DNA of 64,000 nucleotides from the NCBI GenBank assembly GCA_035651715.1, contig DASRFD010000015.1:1-64000 (forward strand), read 5' to 3'. Shown here piece by piece: positions 17,774 through 26,960 of the stretch. The notes beneath the pieces were generated by a model. It saw nothing but the letters and a program-made list of their open reading frames with translations, had not been told where the DNA came from and searched no databases. A program made the position numbers and the translations under genes. The DNA comes from Nevskia sp035651715 (GTDB lineage Bacteria > Pseudomonadota > Gammaproteobacteria > Nevskiales > Nevskiaceae). The first letter of the stretch is position 1. Each line of letters opens with the position of its first letter.

Positions 17774-18478
17774 CTACTGCCGCGCCGGAATCGTCAGCCC
17801 GCGCTGCACCGCCGGCCGCGCCAGGCAGCGCTCCAGCCAGGCCGGCACGTGCTGCAGCTCGTCGTAGTGCACGATCTCGCGCGCGCCGTAGTAGCCGATC
17901 AGGTTGCGCACCCAGCCCAGGGTGGCGACGTCGGCGATGCTGTACTCGTCGCCCATGATCCATTGCCGTCCGGCCAGGCGCGTGTCGAGCACGCGCAGCA
18001 GGCGCTCGGACTCGGCACGGTAGCGCTCCAGCGGGCGCTTGTCCTCGTATTCGCGCCCGGCGAATTTATGGAAGAAACCCACCTGGCCGAACATCGGGCC
18101 GATCGCGGCCATCTGGAAGAACACCCACTGGATGCACTCGTAGCGCCGCGCCGGATCGGCCGGCAGCAGCTTGCCGGTCTTCTCGGCCAGATACAGCAAG
18201 ATGGCGCCGGACTCGAACAGCGCCAGCGGCCTGCCGCCCGGGCCGTCGGGATCGATGATCGCCGGGATGCGCGCGTTCGGATTGAGCGCGACGAACTCCG
18301 GCTCGTAGTTCTCGTTCTTGAGGATGTCGACCAGGTGCGGTTCGTACGGCAGCCCGGTCTCCTCCAGCATGATCGAGACCTTGACCCCGTTCGGTGTCGG
18401 CAGCGAGTACAGCTGCAGCCGCTCGGGATGCTGCGCCGGCCAGCGGCGGTTGATCGGAAAAGCATCGAGCACAGACAT
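17774..18478 (-). CDS. yfcG: Nu-class glutathione transferase / disulfide-bond oxidoreductase (YfcG-like)
   Basis: 234 residues. Nu-class enzymes use two glutathiones to reduce disulfides rather than conjugate. Visible are the N-terminal LQLYSLPTPNGVKVSIMLEE (21-40) with the T-P-N substrate-binding turn, the cis-proline region NARIPAIIDPDGPGG, the ALFESGAILLYLAEKTGKLL segment and the C-terminal domain QWVFFQMAAIGPMFGQVGFF. The TPNGVK motif is the signature of YfcG/YghU proteins. It sits between DUF202 and trkA with no overlap. Confidence 0.88.
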   Translation of the reverse strand: MSVLDAFPINRRWPAQHPERLQLYSLPTPNGVKVSIMLEETGLPYEPHLVDILKNENYEPEFVALNPNARIPAIIDPDGPGGRPLALFESGAILLYLAEKTGKLLPADPARRYECIQWVFFQMAAIGPMFGQVGFFHKFAGREYEDKRPLERYRAESERLLRVLDTRLAGRQWIMGDEYSIADVATLGWVRNLIGYYGAREIVHYDELQHVPAWLERCLARPAVQRGLTIPARQ

Positions 18479-18529
18479 GCGGATCCCGGTGGGAGATGGG
18501 CTTCAACCCAGGATGGGGATGATCTCGGG

Positions 18530-19909
18530 CTAAATAAAGGTCAGGCCGACCTGGAACAGCTTCTCGACCTCGCGCGTCTTGCGCTTGTCGACGATGAACA
18601 GGATGACGTGGTCCTCGGACTCGATCATCACTTCGCCGTGGGCGATCAGCACGTCCTCGCCGCGCACGATGGCGCCGATCGAGCAGCCGGCCGGGAGCTT
18701 GACTTCCTCCAGGCGGCGGCCGACCACCTTGGAGTTGCTGCGGTCGCCGTGGGCCACCGCCTCGATCGCCTCGGCGGCGCCGCGGCGCAGGGAATGCACC
18801 TTGACCACGTCGCCGCGCCGCACGTGGGCCAGCAGGGCGCTGACCGTGGCCTGCTGCGGCGAGATCGCCACGTCGATGGCGCCGCCCTCGACCAGGTCGA
18901 CGTAGGCCAGCCGGTTGATCAGCGACAGCGCCTTGCGCGCGCCGAGGCGCTTGGCCAGCATCGCCGAGAGGATGTTGGCCTCGTCGTCGTTGGTGACGGC
19001 GCAGAACACGTCGACGTCCTCGATGTTCTCCTCCATCAGCAGCGACTCGTTGGCGGCGTCGCCGGCCAGCACCACCACGTGGTTGAGCTCCTCCGACAGC
19101 TTGCGCGCCCGCTCGCGGTTGCGCTCGATGATCTTGACCTGGATCTTGTCCGACAGGGCGCGCGCCAGGCGCAGGCCGATGTTGCCGCCGCCGGCGAGCA
19201 TGACGCGCTTCACCGGCCGGTCGAGCTTGCGCAGCTCGGCCATGATCTTGGGAATGTGGCCGCGCGCGGCGACGAAGAACACCTCGTCCTCCGCCTCGAT
19301 CACCGTGTCGCCTTCCGGCAGGATCGGCTTGCCGCGGCGGTAGATGGCGGCGACGCGCGCGTCGACCTCGGCCGGCAGGTGCGAGGGCAGCTCCTTCAGC
19401 TGGCGTCCGACCAGCGGCCCGCCGTAATAGGCGCGCACGCCGACCAGGCGCACGCGGCCGTCGGCGAAGTCCACCACCTGCAGCGCGCCGGGGTATTCGA
19501 TCAGGCGGCGGATCGAGTCGGTGACCAGCTGCTCCGGGCTGATGCGCATGTCCACCGACAGCGCGTCCGGCAGGAACAGCTTGTCCTCCTCGCCCAGGTA
19601 TTCGGCGGCGCGCACCCGCGCGATCTTGGTCGGGGTGTGGAACAGGGTCTGGGCGATGCGGCAGGCCAGGATGTTGGTCTCGTCGCTCTCGGTCACGGCG
19701 ATGACCATGTCGGCGTCGTCGGCCTGGGCGCGGCGCAGCGTCTCCGGATAGGAGGCGTGGCCCAGCACGGTGCGGATCTCCAGCCGCTCCTGCAGGTTGG
19801 CCAGCGCCTGCGCATCCGAGTCCACGACGGTGATGTCGTTGGCTTCGCTGGCGAGGTTTTCGGCGAGTGTGGTGCCGACTTGGCCGGCGCCTAGGATGAC
19901 GATTTTCAC
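18530..19909 (-). CDS. trkA: Trk system potassium uptake regulatory protein TrkA
   Basis: 459 residues, the standard two-RCK layout. Each half has a Rossmann nucleotide-binding domain (GAGQVGTTLAENLA at 7-20; AGGGNIGLRLARAL at 239-252) followed by a TrkA-C domain (around 145-225 and 375-455). NAD(H)/ATP binding gates the TrkH channel from the cytoplasmic face. Together with trkH at 15724 it forms a complete Trk system split by two unrelated genes. No fmu/sun gene is adjacent, unlike in E. coli. Confidence 0.96.
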   Translation of the reverse strand: MKIVILGAGQVGTTLAENLASEANDITVVDSDAQALANLQERLEIRTVLGHASYPETLRRAQADDADMVIAVTESDETNILACRIAQTLFHTPTKIARVRAAEYLGEEDKLFLPDALSVDMRISPEQLVTDSIRRLIEYPGALQVVDFADGRVRLVGVRAYYGGPLVGRQLKELPSHLPAEVDARVAAIYRRGKPILPEGDTVIEAEDEVFFVAARGHIPKIMAELRKLDRPVKRVMLAGGGNIGLRLARALSDKIQVKIIERNRERARKLSEELNHVVVLAGDAANESLLMEENIEDVDVFCAVTNDDEANILSAMLAKRLGARKALSLINRLAYVDLVEGGAIDVAISPQQATVSALLAHVRRGDVVKVHSLRRGAAEAIEAVAHGDRSNSKVVGRRLEEVKLPAGCSIGAIVRGEDVLIAHGEVMIESEDHVILFIVDKRKTREVEKLFQVGLTFI

Positions 19910-19994
19910 CGGCGGAACTTACTCTTGCGGGGGCCGTCCGCGCAAGCGCGGCAAGGCTTGCAGGCGGCTCGCCGCTGATGTAGGCCGGCCGGCC

Positions 19995-21479
19995 TTACTT
20001 CCCCCGCACCCGCCCCACCGCCTTGAGCCACCCCGCGTACAGCTCTTCCGCCCGCCCCTGCGGCAGCCTCGGCTCGAAGCGCCGGTCCGGCCGCCACAGC
20101 TCGCCCAGTTCCTCCAGCGAGGTGTAGACGCCGGCCTGCAGGCCGGCCAGCTGGGCCGCGCCGAGCGCGGTGGTCTCCACCGTCTGCGGCCGGACCACGG
20201 GAATGCGCAGGATGTCGGCCAGGAACTGCACCAGCCAGTCGTTGACCACCATGCCGCCGTCGACGCGCAGCTCGGTCGGGGCGATGGCGTCCTGCTTCAT
20301 CGCCTCCAGCAGGTCGCGCGTCTGGTAGCACACCGATTCCAGCGCCGCGCGCACGATATGGGCGATGCCGGAGTCGCGGGTCAGGCCGAAGATCGCGCCG
20401 CGCGCCTGCGGGTCCCAGTAGGGCGCGCCCAGGCCGGTGAAGGCCGGCACCAGGTAGACACCCTGGGTGTCTTCGATCGAGCGCGCCAGCGCCTCGGTTT
20501 CGCCGGCCGCCTTGACCAGGCGGATCGCGTCGCGCAGCCACTGCACCGCGGCGCCGGCGACGAAGATGCTGCCTTCCAGCGCGTGCGTGGTGCGGCCGCC
20601 GAGGCGGTAGCCGACGGTGTTGAGCAGGCGGTGGCGCGAATGCGCCGGCCGATCGCCGGTGTTGAGCACCACGAAGCAGCCGGTGCCGTAGGTGCTCTTG
20701 ATCATGCCCGGCTTGAAGCAGGCCTGGCCCACCGTGGCGGACTGCTGGTCGCCGACCATGGCGCCGATCGCGATGGCGCCGCCGAACAGCTCCGGCGCGC
20801 TGCTGCCGTAGTCGGCGGCGCTGTCGTACACCTTCGGCAGGAGCTTGTCCGGCACCTCGAAGAAGTCGAGCAGCTCGCGGTCCCAGTCCTGCGTCTGCAG
20901 GTTGTAGAGCAGGCTGCGCGAGGCGTTGGTGGCATCGGTGGCATGCATCCGGCCGCCGGACAGCTGCCACAGGAGCCAGCTGTCGATGGTGCCGAAGGCC
21001 AGCTCGCCGGCTTCCGCCCGCGCCCGCGCGCCCGGCACCCGGTCGAGGATCCAGGCGATCTTGGTGGCGCAGAAATACGGGTCGAGCAGCAGGCCGGTCT
21101 TGTGCTGCAGCCAGCGGTCGCGCTCGGCGCCGCCGTGCTCGCGGCACCAGTCGGCGGTGCGGCGGTCCTGCCAGACGATGGCGGGGTGGATCGGCTTGCC
21201 GCTGGCGCGCTCCCACAGCACGGTGGTCTCGCGCTGGTTGGTGATGCCGAGGGCGGCGATGTCGCGCGCCTGCAGCTTCGCGCCGGCCAGCGCCTCGCGC
21301 ACGCAGGCCACGGTGTCGTCCCAGATGCGCAGCGCATCGTGCTCGACCCAGCCGGGCTGCGGATAGGACTGCGGCAGCTCGCGCTGCGCCAGCGCCAGGC
21401 GCGCGCCGTCGCGGCCGAAGACGATGGCGCGGGTGCTGGTGGTGCCCTGGTCGATGGCGAGCAGCGCGGTCCTGGTCAT
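19995..21479 (-). CDS. glpK: Glycerol kinase
   Basis: 494 residues, full length. GlpK phosphorylates glycerol to glycerol 3-phosphate. FGGY-kinase features are LAIDQGTTSTRAIVFGRDGA (7-26), the GITNQRETTVLWER substrate segment, ATVGQACFKPGMIKSTYGTG, and the C-terminal ATP-site segment LRVDGGMVVNDWLVQF. The gene is divergent from a lipase-like gene with only 52 bases between starts. No glpF, glpD or glpR lies in the window, so it is an isolated glp gene; the neighbouring acylglycerol hydrolase could supply glycerol (inference). Confidence 0.96.
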   Translation of the reverse strand: MTRTALLAIDQGTTSTRAIVFGRDGARLALAQRELPQSYPQPGWVEHDALRIWDDTVACVREALAGAKLQARDIAALGITNQRETTVLWERASGKPIHPAIVWQDRRTADWCREHGGAERDRWLQHKTGLLLDPYFCATKIAWILDRVPGARARAEAGELAFGTIDSWLLWQLSGGRMHATDATNASRSLLYNLQTQDWDRELLDFFEVPDKLLPKVYDSAADYGSSAPELFGGAIAIGAMVGDQQSATVGQACFKPGMIKSTYGTGCFVVLNTGDRPAHSRHRLLNTVGYRLGGRTTHALEGSIFVAGAAVQWLRDAIRLVKAAGETEALARSIEDTQGVYLVPAFTGLGAPYWDPQARGAIFGLTRDSGIAHIVRAALESVCYQTRDLLEAMKQDAIAPTELRVDGGMVVNDWLVQFLADILRIPVVRPQTVETTALGAAQLAGLQAGVYTSLEELGELWRPDRRFEPRLPQGRAEELYAGWLKAVGRVRGK

Positions 21480-21531
21480 CGTTTTTCCTCCGGCCGGTCT
21501 TTATAGTCCTCAACTGAAAAGGAGACTACCC

Positions 21532-22461
21532 ATGAGCGCTGACGGTTTCCAGCTGCCGCGGCCGGACGGCCGCAGCGTCTACGTCCACCGCTGGCTGCCG
21601 CCGGACGAGCCGCGCGCCGCGCTGCTGGTGGCGCACGGCATGGCCGAGCACGGCGCGCGCTATGCCCGCTTCGCCGCCGCGTTGAATGCCGCCGGCTGGG
21701 CGGCCTACGCCCTGGACTGGCCCGGCCACGGCCGCAGCGTGCGCAGCCCGGATGAACTCGGCCACTTCGCCGACCGCGACGGCTGGCGCTACGCGCTGGA
21801 CGCGTTGCACGACGTGCGGCAACAGGTGGCGCGCGAGCAGGCCGGCAAGCCGCTGTTCCTGCTTGGCCACAGCATGGGCTCGTTCCTCAGCCAGCACCAC
21901 CTCGTCGAAGAGGGCGCCGGCCTGGCCGGCGTGATCCTGTCCGGCAGCAGCGGCACCCTCGGCCCGCTGCGCGCCGTCGGCCTGACCCTGCTGCGCCTGG
22001 AAGCGGCGCTGCTCGGCGTGCGCCACCGCAGCGCCCTCGCCGAGGCGCTGACCTTCAAGGCCTTCAACGCGAAATTCAAGCCGAACCAGACCAGCGCGGA
22101 CTGGCTGTCGCGCGACGTGTCGGAGGCGCGCAAGTACGCCGAAGATCCCTGGTGCGGCTTCCGCTGCAGCGCAGGCTTGTGGGCCGGCCTGCTCGCCGCG
22201 GGCGCCGGCTTCTGCGATCCGCAGCGGCTCTCGCACATTCCGAAGGATCTGCCGCTGCTGCTGGTCAACGGCGGCGAGGACCAGGCCAGCTTCGGCGACA
22301 AGGGGCCCAGGCTGTTGTTCGGGGCGTATCGCGCGGCGGGCCTGAAGGATGTGACCATGGAGGTCTACGCGGGCGCGCGACACGAGCTGCTCAACGAGAT
22401 TCCGGAGTGCCGCGAGCGGGTGACGGCGGATGTGCTGGCTTGGATGAAGCAAAAACTTTAA
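21532..22461 (+). CDS. Alpha/beta hydrolase, lysophospholipase/monoacylglycerol lipase type
   Basis: 309 residues from the ATG at 21532 with AAAAGGAGA upstream. Serine aminopeptidase S33/Hydrolase_4 family: nucleophile S114 in FLLGHSMGSFLS, acid D250 in LLLVNGGEDQ, base H284 in YAGARHELLNE; oxyanion region VAHGMAEHGARYARFA. The HGMAEH motif and GHSMGS elbow are typical of monoacylglycerol lipases and lysophospholipase L2. No signal peptide, so probably cytoplasmic. Divergent from glpK, which suggests a shared role in acylglycerol use. Confidence 0.88.
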   Translation: MSADGFQLPRPDGRSVYVHRWLPPDEPRAALLVAHGMAEHGARYARFAAALNAAGWAAYALDWPGHGRSVRSPDELGHFADRDGWRYALDALHDVRQQVAREQAGKPLFLLGHSMGSFLSQHHLVEEGAGLAGVILSGSSGTLGPLRAVGLTLLRLEAALLGVRHRSALAEALTFKAFNAKFKPNQTSADWLSRDVSEARKYAEDPWCGFRCSAGLWAGLLAAGAGFCDPQRLSHIPKDLPLLLVNGGEDQASFGDKGPRLLFGAYRAAGLKDVTMEVYAGARHELLNEIPECRERVTADVLAWMKQKL

Positions 22462-22517
22462 AGCAAAGGTGCTTCACCCAACGGCCAGAGCAGGGCTTCC
22501 CGGCTTATGCCTGCACT

Positions 22518-23246
22518 CTACGCCGCCTGCGCCGCCGCCGAAGTCAGCACCGGCCCGGTGGGTTTGCCGGTCGGCGAGCCGCCCTGTGGCTCCAGGCTCA
22601 CCGCCAGCTTGATCTCGCCGCCTGCCATCTCCCTGGGCAGCGTCATCCGGCCTTCGCCCTGCACCGGCAACAGGCCCAGCGGCACCGGGCCCTGCGGCGA
22701 CAGCCACCACAGTTCCAGGCTGTGCGCGCCCAGCTGCGGATAGTCGCCGGAGGCGGCGACGGTCATCTCGCCGCCTGGGGTGAAGCGCACGCTCCACTGC
22801 AGGGTGGAGTCGGGAATCTTCAACTGCGCCACCAGGGCCGGGGCGGCCGGCGCCGGAACCTGGGCAACCGGCGGCGGATTGACCGGCGCCGGGCCCTGGC
22901 GGCTGACGACCACGGCCACCACCACGGCGGCGGCCACCGCCATGCCGGCCCAGATGCGGCGCATCGGCACCGGGCGCGGCGGCGCGGCGGCGGGCTTGCG
23001 CAGCGCCACGGTGTTGCCGGACTGGATGCGCCGCTGCAGCGCGATCCACACCGTCGGCGCCGGCGTCACCGGCGGCGAGCGCAGCGCCAGCAGGCCCAGG
23101 CGCGCCTCCCAGAAATGCTGCTCGGCGCGCAGCGCCGCGTCGGCGCGGACCAGACGCTCGAAGCGCCGCCGCGCCGGCCCGCGCAGGGTGCCGAGCACGT
23201 ACTCCGCGGCCAGCATCCGGCGCAGCTTGGCGTCCTGGTAGTTCAT
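22518..23246 (-). CDS. Anti-sigma factor, RskA/RsdA-like, single-pass membrane protein
   Basis: 242 residues. The N-terminal zinc-less anti-sigma segment (about 1-75; MLAAEYVLGTLRGPARRRFE resembles the RskA N-terminus), a transmembrane helix at about 98-115 (WAGMAVAAAVVVAVVV), then an extracytoplasmic RskA C-terminal domain (about 130-242; LELWWLSPQGPVPLGLLP). It would hold the cognate ECF sigma factor inactive at the inner membrane. The start overlaps the stop of that sigma gene by four bases. Confidence 0.88.
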   Translation of the reverse strand: MNYQDAKLRRMLAAEYVLGTLRGPARRRFERLVRADAALRAEQHFWEARLGLLALRSPPVTPAPTVWIALQRRIQSGNTVALRKPAAAPPRPVPMRRIWAGMAVAAAVVVAVVVSRQGPAPVNPPPVAQVPAPAAPALVAQLKIPDSTLQWSVRFTPGGEMTVAASGDYPQLGAHSLELWWLSPQGPVPLGLLPVQGEGRMTLPREMAGGEIKLAVSLEPQGGSPTGKPTGPVLTSAAAQAA

Positions 23247-23833
23247 TCCGTCTGCGGCACGGCGCCGACCGCCTCCAGGCATTCGCGCAGGCGCGACAGG
23301 CCGCGCCGCACCCAGCTCTTCACGGTGCCCAGCGGCGCGTCCATCGCCTGCGCCAGCTCCTGGTGGGTGTAGCCCTCGTAATAGGCCAGCAGCACGCTGC
23401 GGCGCTGTTCGTCCTGCAGGCCGCGCATGCAGTCCTTCAGGCGCCCCAGCCCCTCGCCCTCGATGGCGCCGTCGACCGGGTCCTGGCCCGGGTCGGCCAG
23501 GGCCAGCGGCGGCTCCTCGCCTTCCTCGGGCATTTCCACCTCCGGCCGCTTCATGCGCAGCAGGTCGAGCGCGCGGTAACGGGCGATGCTCGACAGCCAG
23601 GTCAGCGGTGCTCCCCGCGCCGGCTCGTAGGTCTCCGATTTCTGCCAGATTTTCAGGAAGCAATCCTGCAAGGCTTCTTCCGCCCAATCGCGGCGCTGCA
23701 AGATACGCAGCAGCAGTCCGAACAGATGCGCGCTGCAGGCCTCGTAGAGCTGGGCGAAGGCGCGCTGGTCGCCGCTGCCGACGGCGGCAAGCAGCTGCGT
23801 CAGGCGTTCCGGTTCGGCGTTGGCGGAGCTCAT
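23243..23833 (-). CDS. ECF RNA polymerase sigma factor (SigK/RpoE-like)
   Basis: 196 residues. Sigma region 2 is at about 24-95 (FGLLLRILQRRDWAEEALQDCFLKIWQ, the D-A-E-E-A-L-Q-D-x-F signature) and region 4 at about 130-185 (YYEGYTHQELAQAMDAPLGTVKSWVRRG). A short acidic linker joins them. It forms an overlapping pair with the RskA-like anti-sigma gene. Target promoters and inducing signal are unknown; oxidative or envelope stress is usual for this ECF class. Confidence 0.93.
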   Translation of the reverse strand: MSSANAEPERLTQLLAAVGSGDQRAFAQLYEACSAHLFGLLLRILQRRDWAEEALQDCFLKIWQKSETYEPARGAPLTWLSSIARYRALDLLRMKRPEVEMPEEGEEPPLALADPGQDPVDGAIEGEGLGRLKDCMRGLQDEQRRSVLLAYYEGYTHQELAQAMDAPLGTVKSWVRRGLSRLRECLEAVGAVPQTE

Positions 23834-23946
23834 CTGCGTTTTTGTCGGTGTACGGCTCGGCTGGCCCGCCGATCATAGCAAGGCAGGCGGAGGAGTCGAG
23901 CCGTACGGGGAAAGCGCCGTTCCGGATGCAGCCGGCGCCCGCGTCC

Positions 23947-23952
23947 TATAAT
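23947..23952 (+). promoter_or_regulatory. candidate -10 element for hemB
   Basis: A perfect TATAAT lies 38 bases before the hemB GTG. No convincing -35 is seen 16-18 bases upstream (GGATGC-like), so it is only a candidate. Confidence 0.4.
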
Positions 23953-23989
23953 TGCGCCGACCGTATCCACGCTTCCCGGGATTTCCGCC

Positions 23990-24991
23990 GTGACCGCAGC
24001 CTTCCCCCATACCCGTCCGCGCCGCCTGCGCAGCGCCGAGTTCGTCCGTTCCCTGGTGCGCGAGACGCGCCTGGCCCCGGCCCAGCTGATCCAGCCCCTG
24101 TTCGTCGCGGAAGCGGCGCAGAAGGGGGCGATTGCGTCGATGCCCGGGCAGAGCCGCCTGGATCTGGACGAGCTGGTGCGCGAGTGCCGCGAGCTGAAGG
24201 CCCTGGGCATCGCCGCGGTGGCGGTGTTCCCGGTGATCGCGCCGGAGCTGAAGAACCCGCAGGGCAGCGAGGCGCTGAACCCCGAGGGCCTGATCCCGCG
24301 CGCGATCCGGGCCATCAAGGGCGGCTGCCCGGGCCTGGGCGTGATCGTCGACATCGCGCTCGACCCGTACACCGACCACGGCCACGACGGCGTGCTCGAC
24401 GAGTCCGGCTACGTCGACAACGACTTCACCGTCGAGGCGCTGCGCAAGCAGGCCCTGGTGCTGGCCCGCGCCGGCGCCGACGTGCTGGCGCCCTCGGACA
24501 TGATGGACGGCCGCGTCGGCGCGGTGCGCCAGGTGCTGGAGCGCGACGGCCAGAAGAACGCGGTGATCCTGTCCTACGCCGCCAAGTACGCCAGCGCCTT
24601 CTACGGCCCGTTCCGCGACGCCGTCGGCACCAAGGTCGCGCTGAAGGGCGACAAGCGCACCTACCAGATGGACCCGGCCAACACCGACGAGGCGCTGCGC
24701 GAGGTCGAGCTTGACCTCAACGAGGGTGCCGACATCGTCATGGTCAAGCCGGGCATGCCGTACCTGGACGTGATCCGCCGCGTCAAGGAGCGCTTCGGCG
24801 TGCCGGTGGCCGCCTACCAGGTCAGCGGCGAGTATTCGATGCTGCGCGCCGCCATCGCCAACGGCTGGCTCGACGAGCGCAAGGTGATCATGGAATCCCT
24901 GCTGTGCCTGCGCCGCGGCGGCGCCGACATGATCCTGACCTATTTCGCCAAGCAGGCCGCGCAGTGGCTGGCGGAAACCAGCCATGGATAA
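23990..24991 (+). CDS. hemB: Delta-aminolevulinic acid dehydratase (porphobilinogen synthase)
   Basis: 333 residues, GTG start. HemB condenses two 5-aminolevulinate molecules into porphobilinogen, feeding HemC encoded at 1637. Schiff-base lysines are K199 (LSYAAKYASAFYG) and K253 (IVMVKPGMPYLD). The metal loop DIALDPYTDHGHDG (121-134) has aspartates where zinc enzymes have cysteines, so this is the Mg-dependent type. The region ALKGDKRTYQMDPAN is the substrate pocket. It overlaps aroE by 8 bases. Confidence 0.97.
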   Translation: MTAAFPHTRPRRLRSAEFVRSLVRETRLAPAQLIQPLFVAEAAQKGAIASMPGQSRLDLDELVRECRELKALGIAAVAVFPVIAPELKNPQGSEALNPEGLIPRAIRAIKGGCPGLGVIVDIALDPYTDHGHDGVLDESGYVDNDFTVEALRKQALVLARAGADVLAPSDMMDGRVGAVRQVLERDGQKNAVILSYAAKYASAFYGPFRDAVGTKVALKGDKRTYQMDPANTDEALREVELDLNEGADIVMVKPGMPYLDVIRRVKERFGVPVAAYQVSGEYSMLRAAIANGWLDERKVIMESLLCLRRGGADMILTYFAKQAAQWLAETSHG

Positions 24992-25796
24992 ATATGCCGT
25001 TCTCGGCCAGCCGGTCGCGCACAGCCGCTCGCCCAGGATCCACAGCCTGTTCGCCGCGCAGAGCGGCGCGCAGCTGCGCTACGAAGCGATCGAGGTGGCG
25101 CCGGACGATCTCGACGAGCACCTGGCCGGGCTGCACGCCACCGGCTACCTCGGCCTCAACCTGACCCTGCCGCACAAGGCCGCCGCGGTGCCGCTGTGCG
25201 AAAGCCGCAGCGAGCGGGCCGAGCGCGCCGGCGCGGTCAACACCCTGGTCCGCCGCGAGCACGGCTGGCACGGCTGTAACACCGACGGCATCGGCCTGGT
25301 GCGCGACCTGGGCGACAACCTCGGCCTGTCGGTCGCCGGCAAGCGCGTGCTGGTGCTGGGTTCCGGCGGCGCCGCGCGCGGCATCCTCGAGCCGCTGCTG
25401 GCGGAGAAGCCGGCGGAGCTGGTGCTGTCCGGCCGCAACCCCTGGAAGCCGGAGGAGCTGGCGGCGGCGTTCAAGGCGCTCGGCCCGATCCGCCCCTGCA
25501 CCCACCTTGCCCTGAAGGGCGACCGCTTCGACCTCGTGCTCAACGCCACCTCGGCCGGCCACGAAGGCGGGGTGCCGCGGCTGCCGCAGGGCCTGTTCGC
25601 CCCGGGCGCGCTGGCCTACGACCTCAACTACGGCGCCGCCGCCAGGCCCTTCCTCGACTGGGCGCTGGCGCACGGCGCGGCGCGCGGCATCGACGGCCTG
25701 GGCATGCTGGTGGAGCAGGCGGCGGAAGCTTTCCTGTTGTGGCGCGGCGTGCGGCCGCAGACGGCGCCGGTGCTGGCGGAGCTGCGCAAGGACTGA
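24984..25796 (+). CDS. aroE: Shikimate dehydrogenase (NADP+)
   Basis: 270 residues. AroE reduces 3-dehydroshikimate in the aromatic amino-acid pathway. Substrate-binding S14/S16 (VAHSRSPRIH), catalytic K65 in LNLTLPHKAAAV, the D in NTDGIGLVRDLG, and the NADP Rossmann turn VLGSGGAARGILEPLL with NRxT-like SGRNPWK are all present. It starts inside the 3' end of hemB in another frame. The hemB-aroE pairing is a local arrangement. Confidence 0.96.
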   Translation: MDKYAVLGQPVAHSRSPRIHSLFAAQSGAQLRYEAIEVAPDDLDEHLAGLHATGYLGLNLTLPHKAAAVPLCESRSERAERAGAVNTLVRREHGWHGCNTDGIGLVRDLGDNLGLSVAGKRVLVLGSGGAARGILEPLLAEKPAELVLSGRNPWKPEELAAAFKALGPIRPCTHLALKGDRFDLVLNATSAGHEGGVPRLPQGLFAPGALAYDLNYGAAARPFLDWALAHGAARGIDGLGMLVEQAAEAFLLWRGVRPQTAPVLAELRKD

Positions 25797-25849
25797 GGAA
25801 GGTCGAGAGGTCTCCTCGCGCGCCGGCGTGCGCGAGACGGCAGGTTCCC

Positions 25850-26635
25850 TCAGCCCCGGGCCGGAGCCTGGCCCTCGCCGGCCGCTTCCTTGTTCTTCAC
25901 GAACCACCTTGCCCCGATGATGCCCAGCTCGAACAGCAGGTACATCGGGATCGCCAGCAGCACCTGCGACAGCACGTCCGGCGGCGCCAGGATGGCGGCG
26001 GCGACGAACACGCCGACGAAGACATAGTCGCGCCGCGCCGACAGCTGCTGCGGCGTGACGAAGCCGGTCCAGCACAGCAGCACGATCGCCGCCGGCGTCT
26101 CGAAGGTCAGGCCGAACACCAGGAACAGCTTGACCACGAAGTCCAGGTACTTGCCGACGTCGGTCATCACCGATACGCCGGCCGGGGCGACGCCGACGAA
26201 GAACTTGAACACCGCCGGCAGGATCAGGAAGTAGCAGAACGCCACGCCGATGTAGAACAGCAGGGTGCTCGACACCAGCAGCGGCACCACCAGGCGCCGC
26301 TCGTTGCGGTACAGGCCGGGCGCGACGAAGGCCCAGATCTGGTACAGCACCCAGGGCAGGGCGATGACGAAGGCGGTGACCGCCGCCAGCTTGAACGGCA
26401 CCAGGAACGGCGCCGCCACCTCGGTGGCGATCATGCTGCCGCCCGCCGGCAGCAGCTTGAGCAGCGGCTCGGCCAGGAAGTGGTAGATATGGCGGGCGAA
26501 GAGGGCCAGCGGCAGGAACACCACGAAGACGCCGAGCAGGGCGCGGATCAGGCGCTCGCGCAGCTCGATCAGGTGGGCCAGCAGCGGCTGCTCGCCGCCG
26601 CCGGGCTGCTCGGTACCGGGCAGTTCCTCAGCCAT
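25850..26635 (-). CDS. tatC: Sec-independent protein translocase subunit TatC
   Basis: 261 residues, six transmembrane helices. TatC binds twin-arginine signal peptides together with TatB. The N-terminal cytoplasmic motif LIELRERLIRALL (22-34) and the periplasmic-loop TPGLYRNER-like region (VAPGLYRNERRLVVPLL) are diagnostic, as is the FGLTFETPAAIVLL segment with the conserved FE. It overlaps tatB by 8 bases and ends the his-tat run. Confidence 0.96.
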   Translation of the reverse strand: MAEELPGTEQPGGGEQPLLAHLIELRERLIRALLGVFVVFLPLALFARHIYHFLAEPLLKLLPAGGSMIATEVAAPFLVPFKLAAVTAFVIALPWVLYQIWAFVAPGLYRNERRLVVPLLVSSTLLFYIGVAFCYFLILPAVFKFFVGVAPAGVSVMTDVGKYLDFVVKLFLVFGLTFETPAAIVLLCWTGFVTPQQLSARRDYVFVGVFVAAAILAPPDVLSQVLLAIPMYLLFELGIIGARWFVKNKEAAGEGQAPARG

Positions 26636-26939
26636 TGCCGGTCGGCGGCTTGGAATCGGCCGTCAACGAAGGCTTGGCTTCCTCGACCAGCTTGTGGGTT
26701 TCGCTCTGGATCGTGCTGGACTGCTCGCGCAGGATGCGCTGGGCGTCCTCGATCTGCTTCTTCAGCTCGGCCACCTGGGTCTCGCGCTCCAGTTCGGCGC
26801 TGAGGTTGCGCATGTAGACGCGGGCCTTGCCGGTCCAGCGGCCGACCGTGCGCGCCACCGCCGGCATGCGCTCGGGGCCGAGCACCACCAGCGCGACGAC
26901 GAAGCACAGCAGCAGCTCGCCGAAGCTGAAATCGAACAT
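26628..26939 (-). CDS. tatB: Sec-independent protein translocase subunit TatB
   Basis: 103 residues. The N-terminal helix MFDFSFGELLLCFVVALVVL with the E-L hinge leads into GPERMPAVARTVGRW, the amphipathic TatB helix with the diagnostic glycine-proline. A charged helical tail (ERETQVAELKKQIEDAQRIL) follows. The length is short for TatB but within range. It lies between tatA and tatC. Confidence 0.94.
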   Translation of the reverse strand: MFDFSFGELLLCFVVALVVLGPERMPAVARTVGRWTGKARVYMRNLSAELERETQVAELKKQIEDAQRILREQSSTIQSETHKLVEEAKPSLTADSKPPTGNG

Positions 26940-26960
26940 GCGCAGGTCCGGCCGCGGCTT